A stretch of DNA of 64,000 nt, taken from assembly GCF_014639875.1 (NCBI RefSeq), contig NZ_BMGD01000003.1, positions 186,001 to 250,000 of the forward strand, read 5' to 3'. Positions 7,017 through 16,329 of this stretch are shown piece by piece. The position numbers and the translations under genes were made by a program. The stretch's first letter is position 1. Each line of letters starts with the position of its first letter. Origin of the DNA: Blastomonas aquatica. GTDB lineage: Bacteria > Pseudomonadota > Alphaproteobacteria > Sphingomonadales > Sphingomonadaceae. The notes below the pieces were generated by a model. That model ran no database searches and was not told where the DNA came from. It saw only the letters and a program-made list of their open reading frames with translations.

Positions 7017-10000
7017 TCACGCCAGCAACGACACATTTCCGCCAGCGGCTGTCGTATCGATGCACACATGGCGCTCGTGAACACACCGCGCGGCAAAGTG
7101 CTCTTCGGTGAACAGCGGCAAGATGTCGCCTTCGCGCTCGGCCAGTGCCTTGCGGATCGCGCGCTGGTCGTCGCTGGTGCTCCATGCGGCCACGGCGTCG
7201 AAGCCGGCAATCTGGGCCAGGTCGGCGCGTTCAATGAACCCGTCGATGGCGTGTTGACCTCTGGCTCCAGGTACCACGATCAATGCGGCGCACCCTTCGG
7301 ATTGCGCGGCCTGGGCCTGTTGTGTCGCAGCCTCAAGGGTTGGCCCCAGGCACAGCACCCGGCCACGCGGATAGGTCGACAGCACGTTCGATTCGCCGGT
7401 CGGTCCGGGCATTGTCATCGTATCCAGCGGCAGTTCGGTCACCCGCGGCAAGGCTGCCAGTGCAGTCTCGACCTCGGCGCGCGCAGCGATCCGGGTGAGC
7501 GGCGGCAGTTCGAGCTGGGGGCCGGGCGCTTCGGCAAAGCGCGGAAGATAGCGGGGTCCGCCCGCCTTGGGGCCGGTGCCCGACAGGCCCTCGCCGCCGA
7601 ATGGCTGCGCGCCGACGACCGCGCCGATCTGGTTGCGGTTGACGTACATGTTGCCTGCATGCATCCGCGCGGTCACATGCTCGACGCGGCTGTCGATGCG
7701 GGTCTGCAGTCCGAAGGTCAGGCCATAGCCGCGGGCATTGATCCGTTCGATCAGCGTGTCGATCTCGCCTGCCTCGAAGGTCGCGACGTGCAGCACCGGC
7801 CCGAAAATCTCTTCGGCAATGTCATCGATACCGCCGACCGACAGGGCGGCGGGGCCTACGAACCAGCCGGTGTCGGGCGTGCCCAGCTGCTTGAGCAACC
7901 GTCCCTCGCGCTTCGCGGTCTCGATATGTGCGACGATCTTTTCGCGAGCCTGCCGGTCGATCACGGGGCCGACATCGTTGGCCAGCCACCACGGATCGCC
8001 CAGCGACAACGCATCCATCGCGCCGAACAGCATTTCGTTGAGAGGTTCGGCAATGTCGCGCTGCACGTAGAGCATGCGCAGCGCCGAACAGCGCTGCCCC
8101 GCGGACTGGAAAGCCGATGCGACAATATCGCGCACCGCCTGTTCGGGCAGCGCGGTCGAATCGACGATCATCGCGTTGATGCCACCGGTTTCAGCGATCA
8201 GCATCGCGCCGGGTGACGATTTTTCTGCCATATTGCGGTTGATCACCTGCGCGGTGGCAGTCGATCCGGTGAAGCAGGTCCCGGCGATCCCATCGTCGCC
8301 AGTCAGCGCGGTTCCGACGACCCGGCCTGATCCGGGAAGCAATTGAAGGGCATGAGCGGGAACACCTGCCTGATGGAGCAGCTTGGTCGCCAGATATGCG
8401 ATCAACGGGGTCTGGTCGGCAGGCTTTGCAAGGACCCCGTTCCCGCATGCCAGGGCAGCAGCGATCTGGCCGGTGAAGATCGCCAGCGGGAAGTTCCACG
8501 GCGAGATGCAGGTGATGATACCGCGCGGCGCCAATGCCGGGTTGCTGACGGCTTCAGCTGCGTAATAACGGAGGAAATCGACCGCTTCGCGCAACTCCGC
8601 AATCGCATCGGGCGCGCATTTACCAGCCTCTCGTGCGAGCAGCGCGAAAATTTCGCCATGGTTTTCTTCGAGCAGATCTGCGGCACGGTTGAGCGTGGCG
8701 GCGCGATCGGTGACCGGAACGTTCCACGGCCGGGCTGCGGCGATGGCCGCAGACGCCTGCTCGGCTGTGGCGTCACGCACGGTGCCGATCTGCGAATCCG
8801 GGTTGGCCGGATCGAATACCTCGCGTTCGCTACTGGCAGCGCCTGGCGCTCCGGCGATCAGGGGTGCGGCGTGCCATTGGGCATCGGCAAAAGCGCTGCG
8901 CGATTCAAGGAATTCGTTGAGGTCGGCGCGATTGGCGAGGTCCCAGCCGCGCGAATTGATGCGCGAAGGAGCATAAAGCGCATGCGGACGGATGATCTTG
9001 GTGTGCGCCTCCGCACGCCCGGCATCGAGCTGCTCGAACGGATCGGCGGCGATCGCCTCGGCGGGCACCGCATGGTTGGCAAGCTGGTTGACGAACGAGG
9101 AGTTCGCACCGTTTTCCAGCAGGCGGCGCACCAGATAGGCGAGCAGTTCACGATGCTTGCCCACCGGGGCATAGATCCGCGAGCGAACCTTCTCGTTGCG
9201 CAGCAGTGCGCCATGCAGGGGCTCGCCCATTCCGTGCAGCCGCTGAAACTCGAAGTCGTCGCGATTGCCTGCCATCTCGAGGATCGCTGCGACGCTGTGC
9301 GCATTGTGCGTGGCGAACTGGGGATATATGCGGTCGGTGAGTTTCAACAGCTGCGCGGAGCAGCAGATATACGATATGTCGGTTGCCGCCTTGCTGGTGA
9401 AAACCGGGAAATCAGGTACGCCGTCGACCTGCGCGCGTTTGATCTCGGTGTCCCAGTAAGCACCCTTGACCAGTCGGACCATGATCTTGCGGTCGAGCGA
9501 TTGCGCAAGCCCATAGAGCCAGTCGATCACGAAGCTGGCGCGCTTGCCGAAGGCCTGAACGACGACGCCGAGGCCATCCCAACCTGCAAGCGACGGATCG
9601 CTGAGCACCAGTTGGATGATGTCGAGCGAAAGCCCGAGGCGATAGGCCTCCTCGGCATCGATGTTGAGCCCGATGCGCGCATCGCGCGCGGCGCGGGCGA
9701 GCTCGAGCACGCGGTCGGCGAGCGCGGGAACGCACTCGTCGGTCTTACCCATCTCATAGCGCGGATACAGTGCGGACAGCTTGATCGACAGCCCCGGATT
9801 GGTGCGCATGTCATCGGTCTTGGCGGCGTTCGCGATGGCGCGGATAGCATCCATATAGGCTGCGAAATAGGTGTCGGCATCGGGGAAGGTCAGGGCGGCC
9901 TCGCCCAGCATGTCGTAACTGAACGTCGCGCCGTCGTCCGCCCATTTGCGCGATCGCTTGAGCGCCTCGCCCATGTCTTCGCCGAGTACGAACTGGTTGC

Positions 10001-10502
10001 CCAATTCCTTCATCGCCCGTCGCACCGCAACACGGATAACGGGCTCGCCCAGCCGCTTGATCGCGCCGCGCAGCGCATCCAACGGTCCTCTGCTCACCGA
10101 ACCCTCGAGCACCGATTGCGTCATCGAGAGCGCGAAGGTGCTGGCGTTGACCAGGCTGTGTTCGGACTTGCCGAAATGCTCGCGCCAGTTGGCGGTCGAA
10201 ATCTTGTCTTCAATAAGGTCGTCGATCGTCTCGGCATCGGGCACCCGCAGCAGCGCCTCGGCCAATGTCATCAGTGCCAGACCCTCGTCGCTCGACAGGC
10301 CGTATTGGCCGAGGAAGCTTTCCATCAGCGTGGGGCCTGAGGCGGCGCGGACGTCCTCGACCACCCGTACCGCACGCGCGCGGATGCGAGCCCGCATTTC
10401 GGGCGAGGGGGCGTACTGCGCGATCAGATAATCGAGCACCGCGCCTTCATCGGCCCGGTGATGAGCGCGCACGATATCGCGCAGCGCAAGCAGTTCGGTC
10501 AT
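7017..10502 (-). CDS. putA: Bifunctional proline dehydrogenase / L-glutamate-gamma-semialdehyde dehydrogenase PutA
   Basis: 1161 residues from the ATG at 10502. PutA oxidises proline to P5C (FAD-linked) and then glutamate semialdehyde to glutamate (NAD+), passing the intermediate through an internal channel. The PRODH barrel spans roughly 170-480 (RLVKGAYWD at 343-351, NAHSV near 400). The aldehyde dehydrogenase spans about 550-990, with TCFTGSTATA, ETGG (Glu771) and GQRCSALR (Cys805 nucleophile). The extra C-terminal ~160 residues match the ALDH-superfamily flap of longer PutAs. There is no N-terminal ribbon-helix-helix, so this PutA should not act as its own repressor. No separate regulator is adjacent except PadR on the far side. 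Confidence 0.97.
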   Translation of the reverse strand: MTELLALRDIVRAHHRADEGAVLDYLIAQYAPSPEMRARIRARAVRVVEDVRAASGPTLMESFLGQYGLSSDEGLALMTLAEALLRVPDAETIDDLIEDKISTANWREHFGKSEHSLVNASTFALSMTQSVLEGSVSRGPLDALRGAIKRLGEPVIRVAVRRAMKELGNQFVLGEDMGEALKRSRKWADDGATFSYDMLGEAALTFPDADTYFAAYMDAIRAIANAAKTDDMRTNPGLSIKLSALYPRYEMGKTDECVPALADRVLELARAARDARIGLNIDAEEAYRLGLSLDIIQLVLSDPSLAGWDGLGVVVQAFGKRASFVIDWLYGLAQSLDRKIMVRLVKGAYWDTEIKRAQVDGVPDFPVFTSKAATDISYICCSAQLLKLTDRIYPQFATHNAHSVAAILEMAGNRDDFEFQRLHGMGEPLHGALLRNEKVRSRIYAPVGKHRELLAYLVRRLLENGANSSFVNQLANHAVPAEAIAADPFEQLDAGRAEAHTKIIRPHALYAPSRINSRGWDLANRADLNEFLESRSAFADAQWHAAPLIAGAPGAASSEREVFDPANPDSQIGTVRDATAEQASAAIAAARPWNVPVTDRAATLNRAADLLEENHGEIFALLAREAGKCAPDAIAELREAVDFLRYYAAEAVSNPALAPRGIITCISPWNFPLAIFTGQIAAALACGNGVLAKPADQTPLIAYLATKLLHQAGVPAHALQLLPGSGRVVGTALTGDDGIAGTCFTGSTATAQVINRNMAEKSSPGAMLIAETGGINAMIVDSTALPEQAVRDIVASAFQSAGQRCSALRMLYVQRDIAEPLNEMLFGAMDALSLGDPWWLANDVGPVIDRQAREKIVAHIETAKREGRLLKQLGTPDTGWFVGPAALSVGGIDDIAEEIFGPVLHVATFEAGEIDTLIERINARGYGLTFGLQTRIDSRVEHVTARMHAGNMYVNRNQIGAVVGAQPFGGEGLSGTGPKAGGPRYLPRFAEAPGPQLELPPLTRIAARAEVETALAALPRVTELPLDTMTMPGPTGESNVLSTYPRGRVLCLGPTLEAATQQAQAAQSEGCAALIVVPGARGQHAIDGFIERADLAQIAGFDAVAAWSTSDDQRAIRKALAEREGDILPLFTEEHFAARCVHERHVCIDTTAAGGNVSLLA

Positions 10503-10600
10503 GGCAAAAGGCCTTGTCTGGGGAGGACTCTCAAAGTCCGCCAATACAGCAATTTTCGGGGTTTTGAAGGGGTGTGATTGCGGTTTGGCTGATGCGCTTC

Positions 10601-10704
10601 CCCCTCCATCCAAGGGAGGGGTTACGGGTAGGTCGGCGAGAATATGCTACGCAGGTTTTGGAACGGCATACCCGCCCCCGGCCCCTCCCTAGAAGGGAGG
10701 GGAG
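10601..10704. repeat. Dispersed inverted-repeat element between spt and putA
   Basis: A hairpin CCCCTCCATCCAAGGGAGGGG at 10601-10621 and a second, GCCCCTCCCTAGAAGGGAGGGG at 10681-10702, flank an interior with ACGGGT/ACCCG ends. Together they form a two-hairpin palindromic element. It sits between the spt stop and the putA start on the same strand and probably separates the two transcription units. Confidence 0.65.
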
Positions 10705-10712
10705 CAATCCCA

Positions 10713-11912
10713 TCAAATCACCCCGACGTCCTTGCCGGCAGCTTCGAAGATGCCCAGGATCTCGGTGACCTGCTCCGCTGTATGCTCCGCGCACAGCGAG
10801 CAGCGCAGCAGCGTCATGCCGGCAGGGGTTGCTGGCGGACGAGCAAGGTTGACGTACAATCCGCGCTCGAGCAGCGCCTGCCACATCTGCGCGCCCTTCA
10901 GCATATCGGTCATGATCACCGCGATGATGCCGCTCTGCGCCTCTGGCGTGCCGAGCGAGAAGCCCAGATCGCGCAGGCCCTGATGGAGCCGCTTGGAGTT
11001 TTCCCAGAGATGCGCGCGCTTGTTGCCGGCGTGCATCAGCTTGCGGATGCTGGTCGCGGCGGTGGCGACGACCGAGGGCGGCAGGCTGGCGGTGAACACG
11101 TACGGACGGCAGACGAGGCGCAGCACCTCGAACTTGGGGTGGTTGGAAACGCAGAAGCCGCCGACGGTGCCGACCGACTTGCTGAACGTACCAATGATGA
11201 AATCGACGTCGTCCAGCACGCCTGCGGCTTCGGCGACGCCGCGGCCGTTCTCGCCGATAAAGCCCATCGAATGCGCCTCGTCGACCAGCACCATCGCGCC
11301 TGCCGCCTTGGAAACCGCGACCATTTCCTTCAATGGCGCGATATCGCCGAGCATCGAATAGACGCCCTCGAGGATCACCAATTTGCCCGCTTCGGGGGGC
11401 AGGCGCTTGAGCCGCTTTTCGAGCGCTTCGACGTCATTGTGCCGGAAGGCGACGATCTGGGCGTTGCCGAGCGCGCAGCCATCATAGATCGAAGCGTGGC
11501 TGTCGGTATCGAGGATGATGTAGTCCTCCTTGCCCGCCATGGTCGAGATGATGCCGAGGTTTGCCTGGTATCCGGTCGAAAAGACCATCGCATGGTCCAT
11601 TCCGTAGAACTCCTTGAGCGCCTCTTCGCAATCGCGGTGCCCGGCATAGGTGCCGTTGAGCACGCGGCTTCCGGTGGTACCCGATCCGAAATTGTCGAGC
11701 GCCGCCTTGCCTGCCTCGAGCACATCGGGATCGAAGGTCATGCCCATATAGTTGTAGGTGCCCAGCAGGATCGTCTCCTTGCCGTTGCACATCGCCACGG
11801 TGGGCGATTTGACCGATTCCATGACCAAGGCGTAGGGATCGCGCACGCCGTGCGAAAGCAAAGCCTCGCGCTCGCCGATCAGGGCGTCAAACTTGGAGAA
11901 GAGGTCGGTCAT
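10713..11912 (-). CDS. spt: Serine palmitoyltransferase (bacterial sphingolipid synthesis)
   Basis: 399 residues, close in length and sequence to the soluble homodimeric SPT of Sphingomonas paucimobilis as I recall it (shared stretches include TILLGTYNYMGMTFDPDV and GTFSKSVGTVGG). PLP enzyme of the alpha-oxoamine synthase family: it condenses L-serine with palmitoyl thioester to 3-ketosphinganine. Key residues visible are His139 (DSHAS), Asp211 and His214 (DEAHS), and the PLP lysine Lys245 in GTFSKS. The C-terminal RPPATPAG loop supplies the arginine expected in SPT. It lies directly downstream of the acyl carrier gene. An alternative in-frame ATG at 11951 would add 13 residues; 11912 is preferred because the homology starts near MTDLFSKFD. 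Confidence 0.96.
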   Translation of the reverse strand: MTDLFSKFDALIGEREALLSHGVRDPYALVMESVKSPTVAMCNGKETILLGTYNYMGMTFDPDVLEAGKAALDNFGSGTTGSRVLNGTYAGHRDCEEALKEFYGMDHAMVFSTGYQANLGIISTMAGKEDYIILDTDSHASIYDGCALGNAQIVAFRHNDVEALEKRLKRLPPEAGKLVILEGVYSMLGDIAPLKEMVAVSKAAGAMVLVDEAHSMGFIGENGRGVAEAAGVLDDVDFIIGTFSKSVGTVGGFCVSNHPKFEVLRLVCRPYVFTASLPPSVVATAATSIRKLMHAGNKRAHLWENSKRLHQGLRDLGFSLGTPEAQSGIIAVIMTDMLKGAQMWQALLERGLYVNLARPPATPAGMTLLRCSLCAEHTAEQVTEILGIFEAAGKDVGVI

Positions 11913-11989
11913 GGGATCATTCTCTGATGAAGAGGGCCGGGATGGGCTCATAATACGCCGCGCAGATAGGCAACGCAGCGCAAATAGGG

Positions 11990-12232
11990 TCAGGCAGTCA
12001 GCTTTTCCACCGTGGCGACCAATTGGCCGACGGTTTCGATCTCGGCCTGCATGTTCATCGTGATGATGATGTCGAACTCGTCCTCTATCGCCGCGACGAA
12101 GTCCATCACCGTCAGGCTGTCCCATTCGAGATCGGAAGCGAAGGTTGTGCCTTCAGTCAGTTCGACGCCCTTTTTGTTGAAAGGCTCGATCTGCGTGGCG
12201 ATGCGATAATAGGTTGCGGTCCGGTCGGTCAT
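11990..12232 (-). CDS. Dedicated acyl carrier protein for sphingolipid synthesis
   Basis: 80 residues, acidic, with the phosphopantetheine site in EWDSLTVMDF (Ser39). It is not the housekeeping AcpP: the sequence differs and it neighbours spt rather than fab genes. In Caulobacter and other ceramide-making bacteria a dedicated ACP next to spt is known to deliver the acyl chain, and the same role is inferred here. It is first in a two-gene minus-strand unit with spt, 77 bases apart. A divergent promoter region of about 130 bases separates it from the DUF5706-like gene. Confidence 0.9.
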   Translation of the reverse strand: MTDRTATYYRIATQIEPFNKKGVELTEGTTFASDLEWDSLTVMDFVAAIEDEFDIIITMNMQAEIETVGQLVATVEKLTA

Positions 12233-12366
12233 GTCTGTCTTTCGTCGATCAAGGGTTGGCACCGCATTGCCAAGCGATTGCGGCATAAACGCGGCAGTAT
12301 GTTGAAGCCTGAAGAGCAGTGCGGCGGCCCTTGTCAAGCAGGTCGCGTCTATGTCACTAACCTGCG

Positions 12367-12969
12367 ATGAAACAGGGGGGCACAGCAGAGCGAGTCGAAA
12401 CGTCAAGACCGGCGGTTTCAGCCCCATGGCCACAAACCCCGCACACCTTTTCACCGCATGCGATCCATCTGATCCGAACATCGGTGCAGACGAACCTCGC
12501 GCTCAGCCAGATGGCCGACCAGAAAGCTAGCATCCTGATGGGTGCTACCTTCGTGGTATTCACCATTTCGGTAGGGCAGGCGCGCAGCGGCAACTTCACG
12601 CTGCCGTTGATCGTGCTGGCGCTGTTTGCATTCCTGTCGGCGATGTGCGCGGTGTTCGCCATCCTGCCATCGGTGCGTGGAGCGCCCAAGCCCAAGGGGC
12701 CGGTTATCCCGGGATCGACCAACTTCATGTTCTTCGGCAATTTTTCAGGGATGGCGGAGGACGACTTCGCCGATCTGGTGATCGAACAGTTGCACACCGA
12801 CGAGACGATCTTCCGCACGATGCTGCGCGATGTCCACCAGAACGGCATGGTGTTGCAGCACAAGAAGTACCGTTATCTCGGCCACGCCTATCGCATCTTC
12901 CTGATCGGCCTGTCGCTGACCTTCGCGCTGTTTGTGGTCGAGCTGGCGCTGGGCCGCTCGCTTATTTGA
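12367..12969 (+). CDS. DUF5706 / Pycsar-effector-like (PycTM-type) membrane protein
   Basis: 200 residues. After a Pro-rich start the conserved part runs from about residue 32: RTSVQTNLALSQMADQKASILMG, which is the DUF5706 signature (x-x-A-D-x-K-A-x-I-L). Two membrane segments follow at about 57-73 and 80-101, then a soluble helical part, then a third membrane segment at about 177-196. DUF5706 proteins include PycTM effectors of Pycsar anti-phage systems, but no pyrimidine cyclase gene is near. Instead it lies between acp/spt and the CerR-like gene. It is divergent from acp and its end overlaps the convergent epimerase gene by 8 bases. A non-defence role linked to membranes or lipids is possible but unproven. 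Confidence 0.75.
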   Translation: MKQGGTAERVETSRPAVSAPWPQTPHTFSPHAIHLIRTSVQTNLALSQMADQKASILMGATFVVFTISVGQARSGNFTLPLIVLALFAFLSAMCAVFAILPSVRGAPKPKGPVIPGSTNFMFFGNFSGMAEDDFADLVIEQLHTDETIFRTMLRDVHQNGMVLQHKKYRYLGHAYRIFLIGLSLTFALFVVELALGRSLI

Positions 12970-13873
12970 GCCAGCCCTTGGCACGATACCAGCGCGCGGT
13001 TTCTGCCAGTCCCTGCCGTGTTGCGATTGCCGGCTGCCACAATTCGCGCGGCGGACGGCGCAGCGGATCGGCGGTCCAGTCGCTGTGCGCGATGTAGCGC
13101 GCACGGTCGGGGGTGAGCTTGGCACCCTTGCCGCGCATCAGACGATCGGCATGTGCAGCGACATTAAGCGCAAGCTTTGGCGTGCTGAATGCGCGCACCT
13201 TGCGCCCCACCGCGTCGCCCAGCGCATTGGCAAAGTCGGCATGGCTCCAGCCGCGCTGCGTGCCATCATCGACCTCGTAGATCGCACCAGGTTCGCCGCC
13301 ACCGCTCGCAAGCCGCACCAGCATCGATGCCAGATCGGCGACATGCACCACCGACATCCGACCGGCTGGCGGCAGCATCACCACCCCGCGCGCGGCCATG
13401 CGGAACAGGTCGAGCATCTCTGTATCGCCGGGGCCATAGACCGCCGGCGGTCGCACCATCTGCCATTCGAGCCCGGATGCGATGACAAGGGCTTCTGCCT
13501 CCGCCTTGGACCAGCAATAGTTCGAAAGATCGCGTTCGCGCGCGGCGAGTGAAGAAACGTGGATGAATCGGGCCACGCCAGCCGCTTTCGCCGCTGCCAG
13601 CATGTTCTCGGTGCCGGTGATGTTGCCTGCGACGAAGCCTGCGCGATCGGGCGCGTTGACCACGCCAGCGATATGCAGCACGCAATCGGCCCCGGTGCAC
13701 AGTTCTGCCAGGCTATCGGGATCATCGAGCGCGCCTGCCACCCAGGTCACGCCATCGCGCGTCGGCTGCGGGCGGCGGGTGAGCGCGCGGACCTGATGAC
13801 CCTGGTCAAGCGCTTGCGTGATGCTGGCCCCCCCGACAAAGCCGGTGCCGCCGGTCAGCGCGATGACGCTCAC
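12962..13873 (-). CDS. NAD(P)-dependent epimerase/reductase, candidate ceramide-pathway reductase (CerR-like)
   Basis: 303 residues, extended short-chain dehydrogenase family. The Rossmann nucleotide motif is TGGTGFVGG at residues 7-15. HVSSLAAR carries the catalytic serine, and the tyrosine-lysine pair is in YCWSK (YxxxK-type). In Caulobacter crescentus cerR, an epimerase-type reductase of the 3-keto sphingoid intermediate, is adjacent to spt and its ACP, so the same role is the leading hypothesis here. Other SDR functions remain possible. Its start overlaps the proB stop by 4 bases (ATGA), so it is translationally coupled to proline synthesis rather than to spt. Confidence 0.72.
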   Translation of the reverse strand: MSVIALTGGTGFVGGASITQALDQGHQVRALTRRPQPTRDGVTWVAGALDDPDSLAELCTGADCVLHIAGVVNAPDRAGFVAGNITGTENMLAAAKAAGVARFIHVSSLAARERDLSNYCWSKAEAEALVIASGLEWQMVRPPAVYGPGDTEMLDLFRMAARGVVMLPPAGRMSVVHVADLASMLVRLASGGGEPGAIYEVDDGTQRGWSHADFANALGDAVGRKVRAFSTPKLALNVAAHADRLMRGKGAKLTPDRARYIAHSDWTADPLRRPPRELWQPAIATRQGLAETARWYRAKGWLK

Positions 13874-15021
13874 AGCAGCACCATCTGGTCGCGGTGGACC
13901 AGCGAACTGCGCGGCGCATGGCCCAGCACATCGGCAATCGCGTCGGTCCGCAGGCCCATGATCCTGGCCATATCGGCGGCGTCGTATTCGGTCAGTCCGC
14001 GTGCGATCGTCTCACCGGTTGCGCTCAGGATTTCGACGACATCGCCGCGCACGAACTTGCCGTCGACTGCAATTGCACCGGCGGCCAGCAGGCTCGATCC
14101 CTTGCCAAGCGCAGCCTCAGCGCCTGCGTCCACGGTGATGCGCCCGCGCGCGGTCATCCGCCCGGCAAGCCACAATTTGCGGCCCTTGCCCTGCGGCCCG
14201 GCGGTGAACACCGTTCCGCGCCCGCCCTCCGCCAGCCTTGCCAGCGGATTGGCCAGCGTGCCGTTGGCGATGGCCAGGTGCGCGCCCGCGCTGGTCGCGA
14301 TCCGTGCTGCCTCAAGCTTGGAGAGCATGCCCCCTGATCCCATTCCCGATGCCGATCCGCCATCGGCCATCGCGCGGACCCTCGCATCGATCCGCGCGAC
14401 ACTTTCGACGAGCTTGGCCTCGGGGTTGTTCTTGGGGTTGGCGGTAAACAGGCCATCGACATCGGAAAGCAGCACCACGCCGGCTGCGCCCGCCGCCTGC
14501 GCGATCCGCGCGGCGAGCCGGTCGTTGTCGCCAAAGCGGATTTCCTCGGTCGCGACCGAATCATTCTCGTTGATCACCGGGACGGCTCCCAGCGCGATCA
14601 GGCGGCGCAATGTCGCCGACGCGTTGAGGAAGCGCCTGCGGTCCTCGAGGTCATCGAGCGTGACCAGCATCTGCGCGGCGGTAATGCTGTGATTGCCCAG
14701 CAGTTCGGCCCAGCACTGGCTGAGCGCGATCTGACCGGTGGCAGCGGACGCCTGCGCGTCCTCCAGGCTGGCGCGGCCGCCCTTGGGCAGCCCCAGCCGC
14801 CGGGCACCCAATGCGATTGCGCCCGAGGACACGATGACGATGCGCTGACCGCCTTCGATCCGTACAGCGAGGTCGGCGACCAGAGACGCCAGCCACTCAC
14901 GCCGCACTGTTCCGTCGGGCGCGACCAGCAACGCTGATCCGACCTTGACCACCAGCACCGGGCAGGCGGCGGGTGAGAGCAATGTGGCGGGGGAGGGGGG
15001 CAGGCCTTGGGGTGTCATCAC
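13870..15021 (-). CDS. proB: Glutamate 5-kinase
   Basis: 383 residues. First step of proline synthesis: ATP-dependent phosphorylation of glutamate. The amino-acid-kinase domain shows VVKVGSALLV, VSSGAIALG, PVINENDSV and GDNDRLAA. A C-terminal PUA domain (about 285-375, starting near GRITVDAGAEAAL) follows, as in most bacterial ProB. Two consecutive Met codons open the gene; either could be used. It sits between obgE upstream, separated by a repeat, and the CerR-like gene downstream, with which it overlaps by 4 bases. proA is not in the window. Confidence 0.96.
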   Translation of the reverse strand: MMTPQGLPPSPATLLSPAACPVLVVKVGSALLVAPDGTVRREWLASLVADLAVRIEGGQRIVIVSSGAIALGARRLGLPKGGRASLEDAQASAATGQIALSQCWAELLGNHSITAAQMLVTLDDLEDRRRFLNASATLRRLIALGAVPVINENDSVATEEIRFGDNDRLAARIAQAAGAAGVVLLSDVDGLFTANPKNNPEAKLVESVARIDARVRAMADGGSASGMGSGGMLSKLEAARIATSAGAHLAIANGTLANPLARLAEGGRGTVFTAGPQGKGRKLWLAGRMTARGRITVDAGAEAALGKGSSLLAAGAIAVDGKFVRGDVVEILSATGETIARGLTEYDAADMARIMGLRTDAIADVLGHAPRSSLVHRDQMVLL

Positions 15022-15032
15022 TGTCGCTCTTC

Positions 15033-15111
15033 AGTTTTCCGGCGAAAGCCGGAATCCAGGGCGAGTGCAATGCTATCGCGCCCCTGGACTCCGGCTTTCG
15101 CCGGAGAACGG
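15033..15111. repeat. Sphingomonad palindromic repeat, copy 1
   Basis: The left arm TTCCGGCGAAAGCCGGAAT and right arm ACTCCGGCTTTCGCCGGA are inverted copies about 40 bases apart. Each arm also folds by itself into a 5-bp hairpin (CCGGC/GCCGG) with a 4-base loop. This copy lies between obgE and proB. Confidence 0.92.
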
Positions 15112-15125
15112 TTTTGTACAAAAGC

Positions 15126-16184
15126 TCAAACCGGCGACCAGACTCCCGGCTCGTTGTCGGCATTCGGATCGACCCCTTCGGGCTTCTCGGTCGCGGTATC
15201 ACGCGGCAGATACTCGAGCAGCGCATCGAACAGCGCCTCGATTCCCGCGCCGGTGGCCGCCGAAATCGGGAACACGCGCTCGGCCCCTGCGGCCAGCACT
15301 TCGTCCGAGAAATGCTGCATCAGCTCATCGTCGAGCAGATCGCCCTTGTTGAGCGCGACCAGACGCGGCTTTTCATCCAGCCCGGCACCGTAATTGGTGA
15401 GCTCGCCATTGACGATCCGCATCGCTTCGAGCGGGTCCTCGCCATTGGCATCGATCAGATGGATCAGCACCTGGCAGCGTTCGATATGGCCCAGGAAGCG
15501 GTCGCCGATGCCTGCGCCTTCGGCCGCACCCTCGATCAGTCCGGGGATGTCGGCGAGCACGAACTCGCGGTTCTTGTGCTGCACCACGCCCAATTGCGGG
15601 CGCAGCGTGGTGAACGGATAGTCGCCGACCTTGGCGTGCGTGTTGGTCACCTGGTTGATGAAGGTCGACTTGCCCGCATTGGGCAGCCCGACCAGGCCCG
15701 CGTCGGCCATCAGCTTGAGTCTCAGCCAGACGTACATTTCAGCGCCGGGCCAGCCGGGGCCGTGCTGGCGCGGGGTGCGGTTGGTGCTGGTCTTGTAGCT
15801 CAGGTTGCCGCGCCCGCCATCGCCGCCGCGCAGCAGCGTGATCGTCTGCCCGGCATGGGTGAAGTCGGCGAGCACCTCTTCCTTGTCCTCGCTCAGCACT
15901 TGGGTGCCGACAGGTACCTTGATCACCAGGTCTTCGCCGCCCGCACCGGTGCGGTTGCGGCCCATGCCACCGGTGCCGCGCTTGGCCTTGAAATGCTGGG
16001 TGTAACGAAAATCGATCAGCGTGTTCAGACCGCTCACCGCTTCGAAGACGATGTCGCCACCCTTGCCGCCGTTGCCGCCATCGGGTCCACCATATTCGAC
16101 ATATTTTTCGCGGCGAAAGGACACCGCGCCCTGTCCGCCGGTACCCGAACGGATGAAAATCTTGGCTTGATCGAGAAAATGCAT
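15126..16184 (-). CDS. obgE: GTPase ObgE/CgtA
   Basis: 352 residues. The glycine-rich Obg fold occupies residues 1-158 (FRREKYVEYGGPDGGNGGKGG, with six-turn Gly motifs). The G domain follows: G1 GLPNAGKST (166-174), G3 DIPGLIEGA and G4 NKGD. Essential GTPase that associates with the 50S ribosomal subunit and couples growth to ribosome maturation. The C-terminus is short, ending just after the G domain, as in many alphaproteobacteria. It is first gene of the obgE - repeat - proB - cerR-like series on the minus strand. rpmA and rplU, often upstream of obg, are not adjacent here. Confidence 0.96.
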   Translation of the reverse strand: MHFLDQAKIFIRSGTGGQGAVSFRREKYVEYGGPDGGNGGKGGDIVFEAVSGLNTLIDFRYTQHFKAKRGTGGMGRNRTGAGGEDLVIKVPVGTQVLSEDKEEVLADFTHAGQTITLLRGGDGGRGNLSYKTSTNRTPRQHGPGWPGAEMYVWLRLKLMADAGLVGLPNAGKSTFINQVTNTHAKVGDYPFTTLRPQLGVVQHKNREFVLADIPGLIEGAAEGAGIGDRFLGHIERCQVLIHLIDANGEDPLEAMRIVNGELTNYGAGLDEKPRLVALNKGDLLDDELMQHFSDEVLAAGAERVFPISAATGAGIEALFDALLEYLPRDTATEKPEGVDPNADNEPGVWSPV

Positions 16185-16329
16185 GGCGCAGCCCCTAAAG
16201 GAATGCGGCGTAAAACGCCAGAGCCCGCGATGACGGCCATAACCTGGGTCAACGTTAGCCGCACGTTGCCCTCAATTTGCATGCTACCCCTTGCCTGAGG
16301 CCAGCGAAATACGATATTCGCAATCATCT

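Noticed and set aside
8343-10340. A 665-codon plus-strand frame over putA
   Set aside because: Exactly antisense to the PRODH/ALDH coding sequence; high GC produces long shadow frames and no family motif is present.
12367-12969. A complete Pycsar anti-phage system
   Set aside because: Only the effector-like membrane protein is present; there is no pyrimidine cyclase within the window.
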